From Pseudoalteromonas sp. XMcav2-N (lineage in GTDB: Bacteria > Pseudomonadota > Gammaproteobacteria > Enterobacterales > Alteromonadaceae), in NCBI RefSeq assembly GCF_024124545.1, contig NZ_JAMXSF010000011.1:1-64000 (forward strand): a DNA stretch of 64,000 nucleotides. Reading direction: 5' to 3'. The translations under genes were made by a program, and so were the position numbers. Shown one piece after another: positions 7,516 to 16,656 of this stretch. The number at the start of each line of letters is the position of its first letter. The first letter of the stretch is position 1. The notes beneath the pieces were generated by a model. The model was not told the origin of the DNA. It was given only the letters and a program-made list of their open reading frames with translations, and searched no databases.

Positions 7516-9216
7516 CTAAAGCAGCTCTAAAGTGACCTGCATACTACCGCGGTTATTCGACTCATAACCAATAGCACCACATACTAAAGTGCCAACGTAA
7601 TCCTGCGTTTTGTCGCTTTTTGGCTGCTCGCTACTATCAGTACTCTCGGTACTCTCAGTATTTGCTGAAATGTCTTTGTTTTGTGCAGCAATAGTAATTG
7701 CTGGTGTTTTTGTTCCTGTTACGGAAACTTCAATTAACTTCAGTGATTGAATATTGAAAAAGTGATTGCTTGTCATAAAGCCATGTAATGCATACTTTGC
7801 GATAGCCGTGTTTTGGCCATAAAAGTCAGCTCCCTCCGAGACGGCAACCGTCACATACGCCCGAATGATTGCAGGGGTGTTTTTAAGCAACATGTGGGAT
7901 AGACGCAATGCTGTCAGCTCTGTACTTACGTCCCCTACAAAACCTTTCGTAAAAGAGTTACGCCCATTTTGAATAATAAAATCTGGCAAGAATTGCTCAG
8001 CATTAAAGTAAGGCACATCCTGGATATTGATCACACCCATGTTATCCGAGCGTGCAAGCTGCTTTATTGGAACCCTGCCCTCCCCTTTGTTTGAAATAGC
8101 AACGTTAAGCTGGTCAACCGTCATCCCCTCAGCGGGAATGCTACCGCTGCTATCGTCGAGTACAATCAATGCTTCGTCTCTTTCCAAGTTTGGACCCACC
8201 TGATCAATATTGATATCCAGGTCAACATTTTCAAACTTGCCACTTGTGCCTGACCCCCTGTAAAACCGAATCGGTCCGTTAAGTTCGCCGATACTCGCTT
8301 TGATGGCAATATTGTTCAATTTCGCCGCGACATCAGGATTGTGGCCTCCAGACAGCATGATATTGCCGCTGGATGGCAGGCACATTTGTGCATGTGCCAC
8401 AATCCTAACCGTGTCTACACCATACAAAAACGCCAGTCTTCTCACTTTATTGACAGAATAAGAGCCTGAGAATCTATCTCCGTTGTAGCCCAGATTTACC
8501 CCATAATAGACATTATCTCCGGTACAGCTGCCTATGAATGAAATATCACATGCTCTGGCATTTTCCGGGTTTGACGAGTGACAGGTCAGCAATGACTGGC
8601 CTGAAATGACATGGAATGGACCGATATTATAATTATTGGTATGCTTGTTTACATTCTTGATAAATAGCGGAATGACCCCCCGGGATGTCCCTTCGGCTTC
8701 ATACGATACGTCTTCAAATATATAGTTTAAAAAACTACCTGAGCAATCTAAAAACTCAAATAAAGCCGTCGAGTTCGACTCTGAACTATACTGCATTCGA
8801 CATTTTAAACCTGCTCCCTGCCAGTCAATGTGTACGTTCTTGCTAAGGACAATATGGCTTGCATTTAAGCTAAGCTCACCAAACCAGTAACAGGCATTTG
8901 GCTTGCCATATATACGAGTCCCTTCAGGTAGTGCCTCTAAAGCAGCAATGATGGCTGCCGTATCATCTGTCGGGTTCGGGTTTACTGCTCCATTTTCCAA
9001 ATAAAAATCCCCGGCAGCGCCAAAGTCTTCAAAGTACCATATTCCTGCGTTGCCACTAGACTCTGGGAGCGCACCAGCAGCCAGTGAAGAATTAGCCAAC
9101 AGCCCAGTACCAACACACGCCAGAATGCTGCCTGTCAGGAAGCCACGTCTGCTTGTTTGGTTATTACACTGGTTGGTTTCGTTAAGTAGATTGTTCATTT
9201 TATTCGTTGTGTCCAT
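7516..9216 (-). CDS. Tat-exported beta-helix protein (pectate-lyase-like fold)
   Basis: The protein has 566 residues. The N-terminus carries a twin-arginine signal (TSRRGFLTGSILACVGTGLL, about residues 22-41), so it should be exported folded. The mature part opens with FEDFGAAGDFYLENG and then DDTAAIIAALEALPEGTRIY. That arrangement, with an aspartate-rich turn before an alpha helix, starts many right-handed beta-helix proteins of the pectate lyase superfamily. Later parts are irregular and no catalytic signature is clear. A Ser/Thr/Glu-rich insert lies near residue 530. Substrate unknown. AAGGA precedes the start. The gene stands alone with wide flanks. Confidence 0.65.
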   Translation of the reverse strand: MDTTNKMNNLLNETNQCNNQTSRRGFLTGSILACVGTGLLANSSLAAGALPESSGNAGIWYFEDFGAAGDFYLENGAVNPNPTDDTAAIIAALEALPEGTRIYGKPNACYWFGELSLNASHIVLSKNVHIDWQGAGLKCRMQYSSESNSTALFEFLDCSGSFLNYIFEDVSYEAEGTSRGVIPLFIKNVNKHTNNYNIGPFHVISGQSLLTCHSSNPENARACDISFIGSCTGDNVYYGVNLGYNGDRFSGSYSVNKVRRLAFLYGVDTVRIVAHAQMCLPSSGNIMLSGGHNPDVAAKLNNIAIKASIGELNGPIRFYRGSGTSGKFENVDLDINIDQVGPNLERDEALIVLDDSSGSIPAEGMTVDQLNVAISNKGEGRVPIKQLARSDNMGVINIQDVPYFNAEQFLPDFIIQNGRNSFTKGFVGDVSTELTALRLSHMLLKNTPAIIRAYVTVAVSEGADFYGQNTAIAKYALHGFMTSNHFFNIQSLKLIEVSVTGTKTPAITIAAQNKDISANTESTESTDSSEQPKSDKTQDYVGTLVCGAIGYESNNRGSMQVTLELL

Positions 9217-9451
9217 AAAGTTGCGTCCTTTTTAAAGTGGATATTTATTGAAGATCTGCACACCGTGCCGAAAGGTGCCTCGTCGAGAGCGTAAAGCAAT
9301 TATTTTGTTGTACGCAACGTCTTTCAAGCAGCCAATGGGGAAGTCTTTTCACATTGGCATCATTTTGGCTTGTGACTATCGCCTTTTCCCTTGAAAAAAT
9401 CGCTTTTTCCCGACATCATAATTTACTTTTAAAATTACCTAAAAAAGAACC

Positions 9452-10252
9452 ATGACAACCTCTACTCCCTTTATGTCGAAACTGACGGCACTCGTTGAAG
9501 CCCAATGGTTTCAAAACTTTTTGATTGCAGTCATTTTATTTAATGCCATGACCTTAGGTCTGGAGACCACTCAGTTTGGTAAAGACAATGCCACCATCCT
9601 GCATAAAATCGATTTTGTCATTCTGATGATTTTTACCATAGAGCTTGTGCTTAAGCTGGTGGTATATCGCCTTAAATTTTTCAAGTCGGGCTGGAACTGG
9701 TTTGACCTGATTATTGTGGCCGTTTCCTGGGTACCCTCCAGTGGCCCGCTATCGGTATTGCGTGCTTTCCGTATTCTGCGGGTTTTGCGGTTGTTTTCTA
9801 TTGTTCCACAAATGCGGCGGGTTATTGGTGCACTGGGCCACTCACTACCGGGTATGGCGTCGGTCATCGGCGTACTGGGTATCGTGTTCTATGTCTCTGC
9901 GGTACTAACGACTAAACTATTTGGCCAGCACCCGGATCCCAATATGCAAGAATGGTTTGGCAGCATCGGCGCATCCGCGTATACCCTGTTCCAGGTCATG
10001 ACTTTAGAGAGCTGGTCTATGGGCATAGTGCGCCCGACGATGGAGCTGTTTCCGCAATCCTGGTTGTTCTTCGTGCCCTTTATCATTATTACCAGCTTTG
10101 CAGTACTGAACCTCTTTATCGGTATCATAGTTGACGCTATGCAAGTGATGCATGAAGAAGAAGGTAAACCAGATCAAGTTTTGGCAACCCGCGAAGACAT
10201 TGAGCGAGTCGAAGCCAAGTTAGACGCGCTGTTAAAACAGCAAAAGGACTAA
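9452..10252 (+). CDS. Bacterial voltage-gated sodium channel (NavBac type)
   Basis: The protein has 266 residues, the one-domain, six-segment design whose tetramers form the channel. The S4 voltage sensor is at about residues 102-124, with Arg at every third position (104, 107, 110, 113). The pore filter TLESWSM lies at residues 184-190 and has the sequence known from sodium-selective channels such as NavAb. S6 follows (FFVPFIIITSFAVLNLFIGI). The C-terminus ends in an acidic coiled coil (EDIERVEAKLDALLKQQ) that holds the tetramer together. In marine bacteria such channels are linked to motility and pH control. It stands alone with no regulator beside it. Confidence 0.9.
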   Translation: MTTSTPFMSKLTALVEAQWFQNFLIAVILFNAMTLGLETTQFGKDNATILHKIDFVILMIFTIELVLKLVVYRLKFFKSGWNWFDLIIVAVSWVPSSGPLSVLRAFRILRVLRLFSIVPQMRRVIGALGHSLPGMASVIGVLGIVFYVSAVLTTKLFGQHPDPNMQEWFGSIGASAYTLFQVMTLESWSMGIVRPTMELFPQSWLFFVPFIIITSFAVLNLFIGIIVDAMQVMHEEEGKPDQVLATREDIERVEAKLDALLKQQKD

Positions 10253-10476
10253 CCATTTAGACAATTTGCCGCTTTGGTGACATCAACCCATAGCGGCAAG
10301 CCATTGCCACTTTTATCGATCTTCCACTCTATCCATACCCATAAAAACCTAGTTTCTGCACGGCAGCAGCTTCATTACGCACTTTAATTTATGGTATGCA
10401 ACTTGCGTTACCTGAACAGGTAGTACAAGTGCCGGAACACTTGTCGTTAACTCAAACTTTATCAAAGGAGCTGAAC

Positions 10477-11382
10477 ATGCAAGTTACATCCAACCCGTAT
10501 CAGGTGAACAACGCATATCAGAAACCCACTAAAGCGACACAAAATACAGATTATGTACAACAGCAATCCGAGCAACAGCCAGAGCAGGTAAATGCACCAA
10601 ACAATGGCTTCGATGTACGCGGACAGGTCAACCTGGTCTATTTGCTCAAGCCAGAAGACATTACCAAGCTTTCAGATGAACACAATTTTCTGGCCGATTT
10701 TAATATCACTCAAAGAAGCCCGGAAGAACTAGAACAGCAATATACCCAAAAGGGCCTGCAACGAGATGTGGGTACCATTATCTTTGTGGAAGGCAAAGCG
10801 GTCGCGTCACAAAACTATGACGGCGCCATATACGGTCAGGGTCCTATGGCCGATATTTTCAAACAGGCCGGTCAAGATCCAGAAAAAATAAAACAACTCG
10901 TTGCCCAACACTTCCCCGATGCCCGCGTCGAATTTTACGCCGAGGGCAAAGGACCAACCAATGCCGAAGTGTTTGAGCTACGCTATGGCGAAACCTATGA
11001 AGACTTTGTGCGTGAGCAGGTGCAAAGCCATCGTGACCAGTATCTGACGGACCAAATTGCAGCCGAAGAACACTATCGCAGAAAGCTGATGTTTGAACAA
11101 ACGCCACAGACCAGTGTGTTCAGCGTTGATGGCCAGGTTGTGGCAAGCAGAGATGAAAAAGGCTTTGTCGACGCAGGCCAACCCCTGCTAAACGTAGCGG
11201 ATACAAGAGGTATAGAAAGAGAAGTACTTAAAGAGCTATTCAGGTACTCGCCTGAACGCTCACCTGAAGACTATCAAGCCCTGTTGCACGAAGTATTTGG
11301 TGAAGGGGTTGAACTTACAAGCTATAGTACAGCACAGGCCCCTACCAGAGCAGAAGTGTATAAACTGGCTGAAACAGGCTAA
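10477..11382 (+). CDS. Hypothetical soluble protein with internal duplication
   Basis: The protein has 301 residues from the ATG at 10477, which has AAAGGAG upstream. An ATG at 10396 would add 27 residues but lacks a site. No signal peptide or membrane segment is present and the N-terminus is glutamine-rich. Two similar blocks can be seen: TIIFVEGKAVASQNYDGAIY and, later, TSVFSVDGQVVASRDEKGFV. Each is followed by a helix-rich stretch ending in a motif with PTNAEVFEL or PTRAEVYKL. This indicates a duplicated domain. The family and function are unrecognised. Confidence 0.6.
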   Translation: MQVTSNPYQVNNAYQKPTKATQNTDYVQQQSEQQPEQVNAPNNGFDVRGQVNLVYLLKPEDITKLSDEHNFLADFNITQRSPEELEQQYTQKGLQRDVGTIIFVEGKAVASQNYDGAIYGQGPMADIFKQAGQDPEKIKQLVAQHFPDARVEFYAEGKGPTNAEVFELRYGETYEDFVREQVQSHRDQYLTDQIAAEEHYRRKLMFEQTPQTSVFSVDGQVVASRDEKGFVDAGQPLLNVADTRGIEREVLKELFRYSPERSPEDYQALLHEVFGEGVELTSYSTAQAPTRAEVYKLAETG

Positions 11383-11782
11383 ATACCTCCGAACACTTCC
11401 GGTTATTAATTACACCGATATCGGACATTTATCACACAACAAATCATATTAACTGTTATGCTTCCTCAGATAAACAGTCCAGATAATACTCACTCCCCTT
11501 CTGGTCCTTACTCATTCCCGGACAACAAACGTTCGGGAATCGCCAAAAAACCTTCCCCCTATGGTTAACACATACCAAATGCGACTAGATATGAAAACCT
11601 CACTGCTAGCTCGACAAATACAGGCAGCATTGATGCCAGCAGATTTGTTATGTTTTCATGACTCGAAAGTCAGGCAGTGACCTTGCAGACCCGTCCCCGG
11701 CCTACTTCTCACTTCCTATCTCTATACGGTACCGAGTATAATTCGACGTAACAGTCTTATATTCATAAAACTTGGAAACTCC
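11383..11782. other. Intergenic region without recognised features
   Basis: I see no gene in these 400 bases. ATTCCCG and CGGGAAT form an imperfectly placed inverted repeat near 11515-11540 with no useful T-run. Confidence 0.4.
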
Positions 11783-12091
11783 ATGAAAAAGCTCTCTAAA
11801 GTCCAGCAAAAACAGCAGGCGTTGGTGCTCAGCGTTGCCGATGCAATCGAAGAACAAGCGCGTACGCAAATCCCCGGAATGGTGCAGTGCTGGTTTGATG
11901 TGGAATATCACTTGTTCCCGGGTTCACTGCTGCTGTGCTTTCAGTTTGAAGAGCAAGCCGCACTGGATGCTGCCAAACCAGACTTATTAAAGTGGCAAAA
12001 GCGCCTGAGCGCCGCAATGCTGAAAAAAGGAGTGATCCTCAAAGATATGCGTAAACACTTAACCTTTACTTTAGACGGGCCAGAAGACTAA
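11783..12091 (+). CDS. Small conserved-looking protein of unknown function
   Basis: The protein has 102 residues. The N-terminus is basic (MKKLSKVQQKQQ). The middle reads VEYHLFPGSLLLCFQFEEQAAL, a pattern reminiscent of short gammaproteobacterial proteins often labelled Fis-like although they lack a clear helix-turn-helix. The C-terminus is amphipathic. No signal or membrane segment is visible. I would treat the Fis label as unsupported. It is a single gene, followed by a convergent small peptide gene. Confidence 0.55.
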   Translation: MKKLSKVQQKQQALVLSVADAIEEQARTQIPGMVQCWFDVEYHLFPGSLLLCFQFEEQAALDAAKPDLLKWQKRLSAAMLKKGVILKDMRKHLTFTLDGPED

Positions 12092-12166
12092 ATTTTGAAG
12101 TTATAAAAGGCAGGTTGGAATGACAGGAGCAAGGTCAATGCTTGTCCATGCTCCCTTTTTCAAATT

Positions 12167-12325
12167 TTATTTTTGTTCGCACTGATCTTGATGACCACCA
12201 GTATGACATCCGCGCATTGTTCTGCAATAACCCGTTGCACCTGCCACGTGCAAGGTTTGGTTTTTATCTAGCGCACTATCTTGAGAAAGTTTCTTCAATT
12301 TTGATTTGTTAAGTGACAACTTCAT
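12167..12325 (-). CDS. Second small leader peptide, cysteine-rich core (possible RiPP precursor)
   Basis: This is a 52-residue frame with AAAGGA eight bases before its ATG and a good promoter upstream. The leader begins MKLSLNKSKLKKLS and ends in HVAGA, close to a double-glycine cleavage site. The core of about 22 residues (TGYCRTMRGCHTGGHQDQCE and two more) has three Cys, two His and four Gly, suitable for disulfide or thioether rings or metal binding. The pattern K-S-L/K-L-K-K-L followed by (A)GG/A-T-G is shared with the peptide at 635-796. No processing enzyme or transporter lies in the window. Peptide class is inferred. Confidence 0.55.
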   Translation of the reverse strand: MKLSLNKSKLKKLSQDSALDKNQTLHVAGATGYCRTMRGCHTGGHQDQCEQK

Positions 12326-12364
12326 AATATTTCCTTTAGTTTAGGTTTGTGAACACTCACACCA

Positions 12365-12393
12365 ATAATGACCCCGTATTAGGTAAATGTCAA
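12365..12393 (-). promoter_or_regulatory. Sigma-70 promoter of the small leader peptide gene
   Basis: On the minus strand TTGACA (12388-12393) is a perfect -35 box and CATTAT (12365-12370) a fair -10 box, with 17 bases between. The predicted start of transcription lies roughly 30-35 bases before the ATG at 12325. This supports the peptide frame as a real gene. Confidence 0.6.
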
Positions 12394-12510
12394 CTTAGTG
12401 CGATTTTTCTTTGTCAGGTCGTAACAAATAAGACCCCGTAGAATATACAAACCGAAGCAATATCAATACTCGATGCAACAGCCATAGAAGTGGCCTAAAC
12501 TTGGAGAACG

Positions 12511-13293
12511 GTGGTCTTTTGGAATATGTTGATGCGACTTCCAGCCCTATTACTTTGCCTCCTTTGTACTGGCCAAAATCCTGCTCACACTCAACCACTG
12601 CTGATCAATAGCCCTGACTGGCGTCCTTATTTTACTTATGATGATACCGCCACAGGTTATGCCAAAGAGTTACTCAAGTACCTATTAGAAGATAATGGTT
12701 ACGCCTACCATTTTGTTCCGTTACCCATAAAGCGCGGGAATCAATATATTAAAATGGGCAAACTGGATGTGTCGGTATTGTCGTATCGCCCCGAGCGCGC
12801 CCAGTTTGTGAGTTATGCTGATTTTCCTTTGTTTAGTGTTTCACTTAGGTTTGTTTCACGACCGGAACACGCTCACATCCAGCATGTAAACGACATTTCT
12901 CCATTGCGATTTGAGTTTGTTCGAGGCGTTTCATACACAAAAGAGATCAGAGAAACAGCCAATGCACTTGAAAGGGATGTGTATACCTCAGTGACCCTAG
13001 AACATGCCCTGAAAAAGATCATTGCAAACAGAAGTGATATTACCGCAGCTTCAACACATACCTTGATCTCGGAGTTAAAAGCACTTGGATATCCGGATAC
13101 GCTCACGATAGGCGCTTATGTCATCCAAGAAAAGGCCTATTATATTACTGTGTCGAAGCAATCTAAGGTGCTTCCCGACCCTGCAACCTTTTTTGAAAAG
13201 ATGCAAGCGTCACTCAATAAAGCCAGACAAGAAGGCGTAATTGATAGGCTATCAGCCAAGTATGAGCTTAATCTGGATAACTTAAGTCACTGA
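12511..13293 (+). CDS. Periplasmic solute-binding protein, amino-acid ABC family (SBP_bac_3)
   Basis: The protein has 260 residues from a GTG start at 12511 with GGAG just before it. The ATG at 12526 is also possible but has no close site. The signal peptide runs to about residue 27 (LPALLLCLLCTGQNPAHT). The mature part has the family 3 pattern: SPDWRPYFTYDD, GYAKELLKYLLEDNGY, the central LDVSVLSYRPERAQFVSYAD and the closing DRLSAKYEL. No ABC permease genes adjoin. Such orphan binding proteins are common in this group and may act in sensing. It is divergent from the small peptide gene. Ligand unknown. Confidence 0.75.
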   Translation: MVFWNMLMRLPALLLCLLCTGQNPAHTQPLLINSPDWRPYFTYDDTATGYAKELLKYLLEDNGYAYHFVPLPIKRGNQYIKMGKLDVSVLSYRPERAQFVSYADFPLFSVSLRFVSRPEHAHIQHVNDISPLRFEFVRGVSYTKEIRETANALERDVYTSVTLEHALKKIIANRSDITAASTHTLISELKALGYPDTLTIGAYVIQEKAYYITVSKQSKVLPDPATFFEKMQASLNKARQEGVIDRLSAKYELNLDNLSH

Positions 13294-13438
13294 AAATGCA
13301 ATACCGACATTAACCACCCACACTGGCTGGCACAAAATCGTCCACATGATACAATCGCCTGCCAGATATTTTGGTAGCTACGCTGCCTGTGTTAAGCGTC
13401 CCCGGTAGCCTCGCTGCCGTATATTGAGAGTGAAAAGT

Positions 13439-13942
13439 ATGAGTGAATCGTTTGCCGCGATTGGCCTGGTCAACCCTAAGTCGCCAACTAACGTGGGGGG
13501 CGTGTTAAGAGCTGCGGGTTGCTATAATGCACAAGCAGTTTATTTTAACGGTAATCGCTACGCAAAGGCCGCCAAGTACCATACTGACACCAAAAATATC
13601 GCCGATAATATTCCAATTCAACAGGTTGATGATCTCACTAGCTTAAAAGTACCAGGCCGCGCGCTTATCTGTATCGAGCTGGTGGAAGGTGCAACACCAC
13701 TGCCGCAATTTACTCACCCCGATAATGCAATATACGTTTTTGGACCCGAAGATGGTAGCCTGCCACAAGAGATTGTGGATGCCGCTGATGCCGTGGTATA
13801 TGTGCCAACGACCGGCTGCATGAATCTCGCCGCGACGGTTAATGTGCTGCTTTATGACCGTATGGCAAAACGCGCAACTGAATTTGATGCAGGCCAGATC
13901 CTATCCAGTAGGGACACCAATAATCGCCTGGTAGTGGGATAA
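13439..13942 (+). CDS. SpoU/TrmH-family RNA 2'-O-methyltransferase
   Basis: The protein has 167 residues from the ATG at 13439; an upstream TTG is less likely. The SPOUT knot motifs are visible: NPKSPTNVGGVLRAAGCYNA near the start (motif 1, with Asn and Arg), YVFGPEDGSLPQEIVDAADA (motif 2) and VYVPTTGCMNLAATVNVLLYD (motif 3). The family moves a methyl group from SAM to a ribose 2'-OH of tRNA or rRNA. The length is that of a bare catalytic domain without an RNA-binding extension. Motif 3 has CMNLAATVN where SLNVSVA is common, so the target is uncertain. Confidence 0.82.
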   Translation: MSESFAAIGLVNPKSPTNVGGVLRAAGCYNAQAVYFNGNRYAKAAKYHTDTKNIADNIPIQQVDDLTSLKVPGRALICIELVEGATPLPQFTHPDNAIYVFGPEDGSLPQEIVDAADAVVYVPTTGCMNLAATVNVLLYDRMAKRATEFDAGQILSSRDTNNRLVVG

Positions 13943-14095
13943 ATTTACCGGCTGACAGATGTGATGTAAGCGGTCTGCATGGATTTTATAACTCTGACGA
14001 ACTTGACACATGCGAGTACGCTTGGTATCGCCATTATGGGCAGAAAATATAGCAGGCGCTTTCTATTTTGCTGCGAGAGTGGTGAATGTGAGTAC

Positions 14096-14160
14096 TAAAG
14101 CCGCTCAGGCTGCGGCTTTACTTGCTGTGGCAGGCCGGGCACGTTGTTGCTGTGTGCCCG
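14096..14160. repeat. Two intergenic hairpins
   Basis: TAAAGCCGC pairs with GCGGCTTTA over a 7-base loop (14096-14120), and CGGGCAC pairs with GTGCCCG (14136-14160). They lie between the convergent methyltransferase and FAD oxidase genes and may end transcription, although neither has a strong T-run. Confidence 0.45.
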
Positions 14161-14186
14161 CTCTTGAGGTTCCTTTATGCGCACCG

Positions 14187-15680
14187 CTAATCTTTGTGAA
14201 AACCAGAACTGAATAACGAATCAGTATAGTGTTGCTCCCACAATTTATTACTGAAGCGATTGTCTGGGTCTATTTTCTTTTTCAAAGCAAAAAATGCGTT
14301 TGCTTTTGGGTAAGCGGCATGAAATTGCTCACTGGTTGCGTGTAATTGATATGGCAGATAATAAGTGCCACCTTCAGAAACAACCGCGTCAATCATTTCT
14401 CGGCTCCACGCCCTGACAGCTTGCTTGTCTTGTTCCGACGTACCCTGGCGGTAATACACAACAAATGCAAACACTTCCTCTTTGGCCCATGCTAATAAAG
14501 AGCCAGTATCAGGTAGTGCATGACGAATGGAGACATTGAGCACATTTACTTCATGCTTTTTAAATATATCTGCCATTTTCTTGGAAAAATGATCAAATCG
14601 TTCAACAGGTACAAAATATTCGCGTAGCACGTACGTAGACTCTGTTCTGCTTTTAGGTTCTAATTCTCTGACGCTATAGCTGGCTTCATAATTTCGCCAC
14701 TGCACAGCATCGGATGAATACAAAATAGGTTCAAACACATGCTGCCTCACCCATTTCCCAAAGTTTGAATCTGCGACAAACTGAGTTGCTTTGGGTTGCC
14801 ACCAGTACTCTGTACCTTTGGGAATAAGTCTTTCTGTCACGGTGAGTGGCTTATCGGTTTTGACCCAGTTCACACTATTCACATGAGTGTAATGTGGTGG
14901 ATAAATATCTGCATTATGAAAAACGATATGTGAATTATCCCTGACGGTGTTTTGAAAAAACGCACTGTACTCGTCAATACGCATATAAGCCGTTTCCCGG
15001 GCCACTTTAGTGTTTGGTACAAGATCCAACGTCGCCTCCACAATCACACCTAATCCACCATAACCACCTATTACTCCGTAAAAGATTTCTGAATCTTGTA
15101 CAGGAGAAGCGGTCACAACTCGCCCGTCAGCCAGCACTAGTTTGAGTGACTTAACCGACCGTATAATGGGCCCTTCTCCCATATAACGACCATGTACATT
15201 CACACTCAGCGAGCCCCCAACAGTAAAATTTGAATATGACTGCATAATTTTGATCGAGAGATCTTCAGGGTCAATGATGTCCTGAATGTCACGCCAGCGC
15301 ATACCGCTTTGAACCGTAATTTCTTTTTGTTCAGGGCTAAATGAGACAACCTGATTAAACTGCCTCATATCAAGGTGCAAATGACCATCAAGCGCGACCT
15401 GCCCACCCTGGCTGTACCGTCCTCCACCTATAGATATCTTGCCTTTTGTCGTGCTTATCGCTTTTTGAATATCCTCAATTGATGTAGGCGCAACGACTTT
15501 TGATACTTCAATTGGGTTAAGCTGAGTTATGTCGTTCACTATATTGGCACGTTCGGGAGTGCTGTCTTGTTGTGGCGAAAAGTCCAGCAGACTATAGGCT
15601 ACGAATAATAAAATGGTGCTGAACAGCGCAGATAATATAATTGCACCGTATTTCAAGATGTGCTTTCCTGAGACTTGCAT
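14187..15680 (-). CDS. Membrane-anchored FAD-binding oxidoreductase (PCMH fold)
   Basis: The protein has 497 residues from the ATG at 15680, chosen for AAAGGGAA upstream; 15740 would add 20 residues. One hydrophobic segment at about residues 8-28 anchors it. The PCMH-type FAD domain follows: ISIGGGRYSQGG, then ITVQSGMRWRDIQDII, SNFTVGGSLSVNVHGR and GGYGGLGVIVEATLDLVP. The C-terminus (YPKANAFFALKKKIDPDNRF) recalls aldonolactone oxidases and related enzymes. I see no His-Cys pair for bicovalent FAD. Substrate unknown. The gene stands alone. Confidence 0.75.
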   Translation of the reverse strand: MQVSGKHILKYGAIILSALFSTILLFVAYSLLDFSPQQDSTPERANIVNDITQLNPIEVSKVVAPTSIEDIQKAISTTKGKISIGGGRYSQGGQVALDGHLHLDMRQFNQVVSFSPEQKEITVQSGMRWRDIQDIIDPEDLSIKIMQSYSNFTVGGSLSVNVHGRYMGEGPIIRSVKSLKLVLADGRVVTASPVQDSEIFYGVIGGYGGLGVIVEATLDLVPNTKVARETAYMRIDEYSAFFQNTVRDNSHIVFHNADIYPPHYTHVNSVNWVKTDKPLTVTERLIPKGTEYWWQPKATQFVADSNFGKWVRQHVFEPILYSSDAVQWRNYEASYSVRELEPKSRTESTYVLREYFVPVERFDHFSKKMADIFKKHEVNVLNVSIRHALPDTGSLLAWAKEEVFAFVVYYRQGTSEQDKQAVRAWSREMIDAVVSEGGTYYLPYQLHATSEQFHAAYPKANAFFALKKKIDPDNRFSNKLWEQHYTDSLFSSGFHKD

Positions 15681-16160
15681 GGGTTCCCTTTTATGATTGT
15701 TTATCAACAGGAAGGTTACCACTTTGCAGGCAGCGTACAAAAATAAAAATGTAAGCGCAGATGATATAATTCAGGTGAAAGGCGCTAATAATCAAAGTGT
15801 TATACTCAGCATGCTGTGTTCTCAACGCTCTAAGGGAAAACATGTTAAGTGCTTGCTTTCATCGGGCTCAGTTTAAAGTAACCTTAAAAAACAAGGGTAA
15901 AGACATGACGGACGATTCAAAGCCAAGTCCCTGACCTTTCTTTTTCACTTTGCAATGAAAGGCGAACAGACAAGGAGCAAACAAATCTCAGGATCTGAGT
16001 CGTACAGTCCCCTACTCCCTCGCCAGCTCGCAAAATATAACGTAAAATAGCGTATTACATTTCTGTATTTATCCAGATATAGCTTTACGCTTGATAAGTA
16101 CACATTCCCTACTCAGGCATGCTATTTTGCCGATTGAGTAATTCCTGCTTGAAGGCAACT
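15681..16160. other. Intergenic region without recognised genes
   Basis: This divergent gap between the FAD oxidase and the DUF6172 gene must hold both promoters. I could not assign boxes with confidence and found no RNA or repeat. Confidence 0.4.
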
Positions 16161-16475
16161 ATGAAGAAAACATTTGAACTAACTCACCCTAAAATCAAAC
16201 TTGCACGACGCGTTGACGCTGTAAAGCATGAGCTTAAAAAATACCTCAAGCGCGAGCGTAACAAGACGTTGCCCGCAGGTGCCGATTATTGGGACTTTGA
16301 CTGCCAGTTTGGTAACACAGAAGCAGAAGCTGAACCCGTGCATGTCTCACAACTGAACAAGTTGATCGACAAGACGCAAGAAGAAAACCTCACTTCTTTC
16401 TATGTGGAAATTCTGGCAAAACCAGCCGTCAGACAAGCGCATAATTCGTCTGACGATGAATCAGAGGATTACTAA
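16161..16475 (+). CDS. DUF6172 family protein
   Basis: The protein has 104 residues from the ATG at 16161, with GAAGG six bases upstream. The sequence KKTFELTHPKIKLARRVDAV, then KYLKRERNK and DYWDFDCQFG, matches what I know of this short, conserved family. It has no known activity. The C-terminus is acidic and low in complexity. A strong hairpin follows the stop. Confidence 0.75.
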   Translation: MKKTFELTHPKIKLARRVDAVKHELKKYLKRERNKTLPAGADYWDFDCQFGNTEAEAEPVHVSQLNKLIDKTQEENLTSFYVEILAKPAVRQAHNSSDDESEDY

Positions 16476-16510
16476 ACCTAGTCTCTGGTTTATCTATACT
16501 GATCCAAGGT

Positions 16511-16538
16511 CTGTCTTGCTGACTCTTCAGCAAGACAG
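16511..16538. repeat. Perfect 12-bp hairpin after the DUF6172 gene
   Basis: CTGTCTTGCTGA and TCAGCAAGACAG enclose a 4-base loop. It is 36 bases after the stop codon and probably stabilises or ends the transcript, though no T-run follows. Confidence 0.6.
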
Positions 16539-16656
16539 TTCAGCATTAAGCCTTTGCACAATCAAAGACAGCGATTGTGACTATGCTACATACCCGGCCT
16601 TTGTCGCATATAAAAACCGGATCCAACCCAAAAGCACTGAGAAGCACGCAAGTTGC

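Noticed and set aside
11783..12091. Fis-like DNA-binding protein
   Set aside because: No helix-turn-helix of the Fis type is visible, so I left the gene as unknown.
14010..14216. 68-codon open frame
   Set aside because: It spans two hairpins and overlaps the end of the FAD oxidase gene, with no protein-like pattern.
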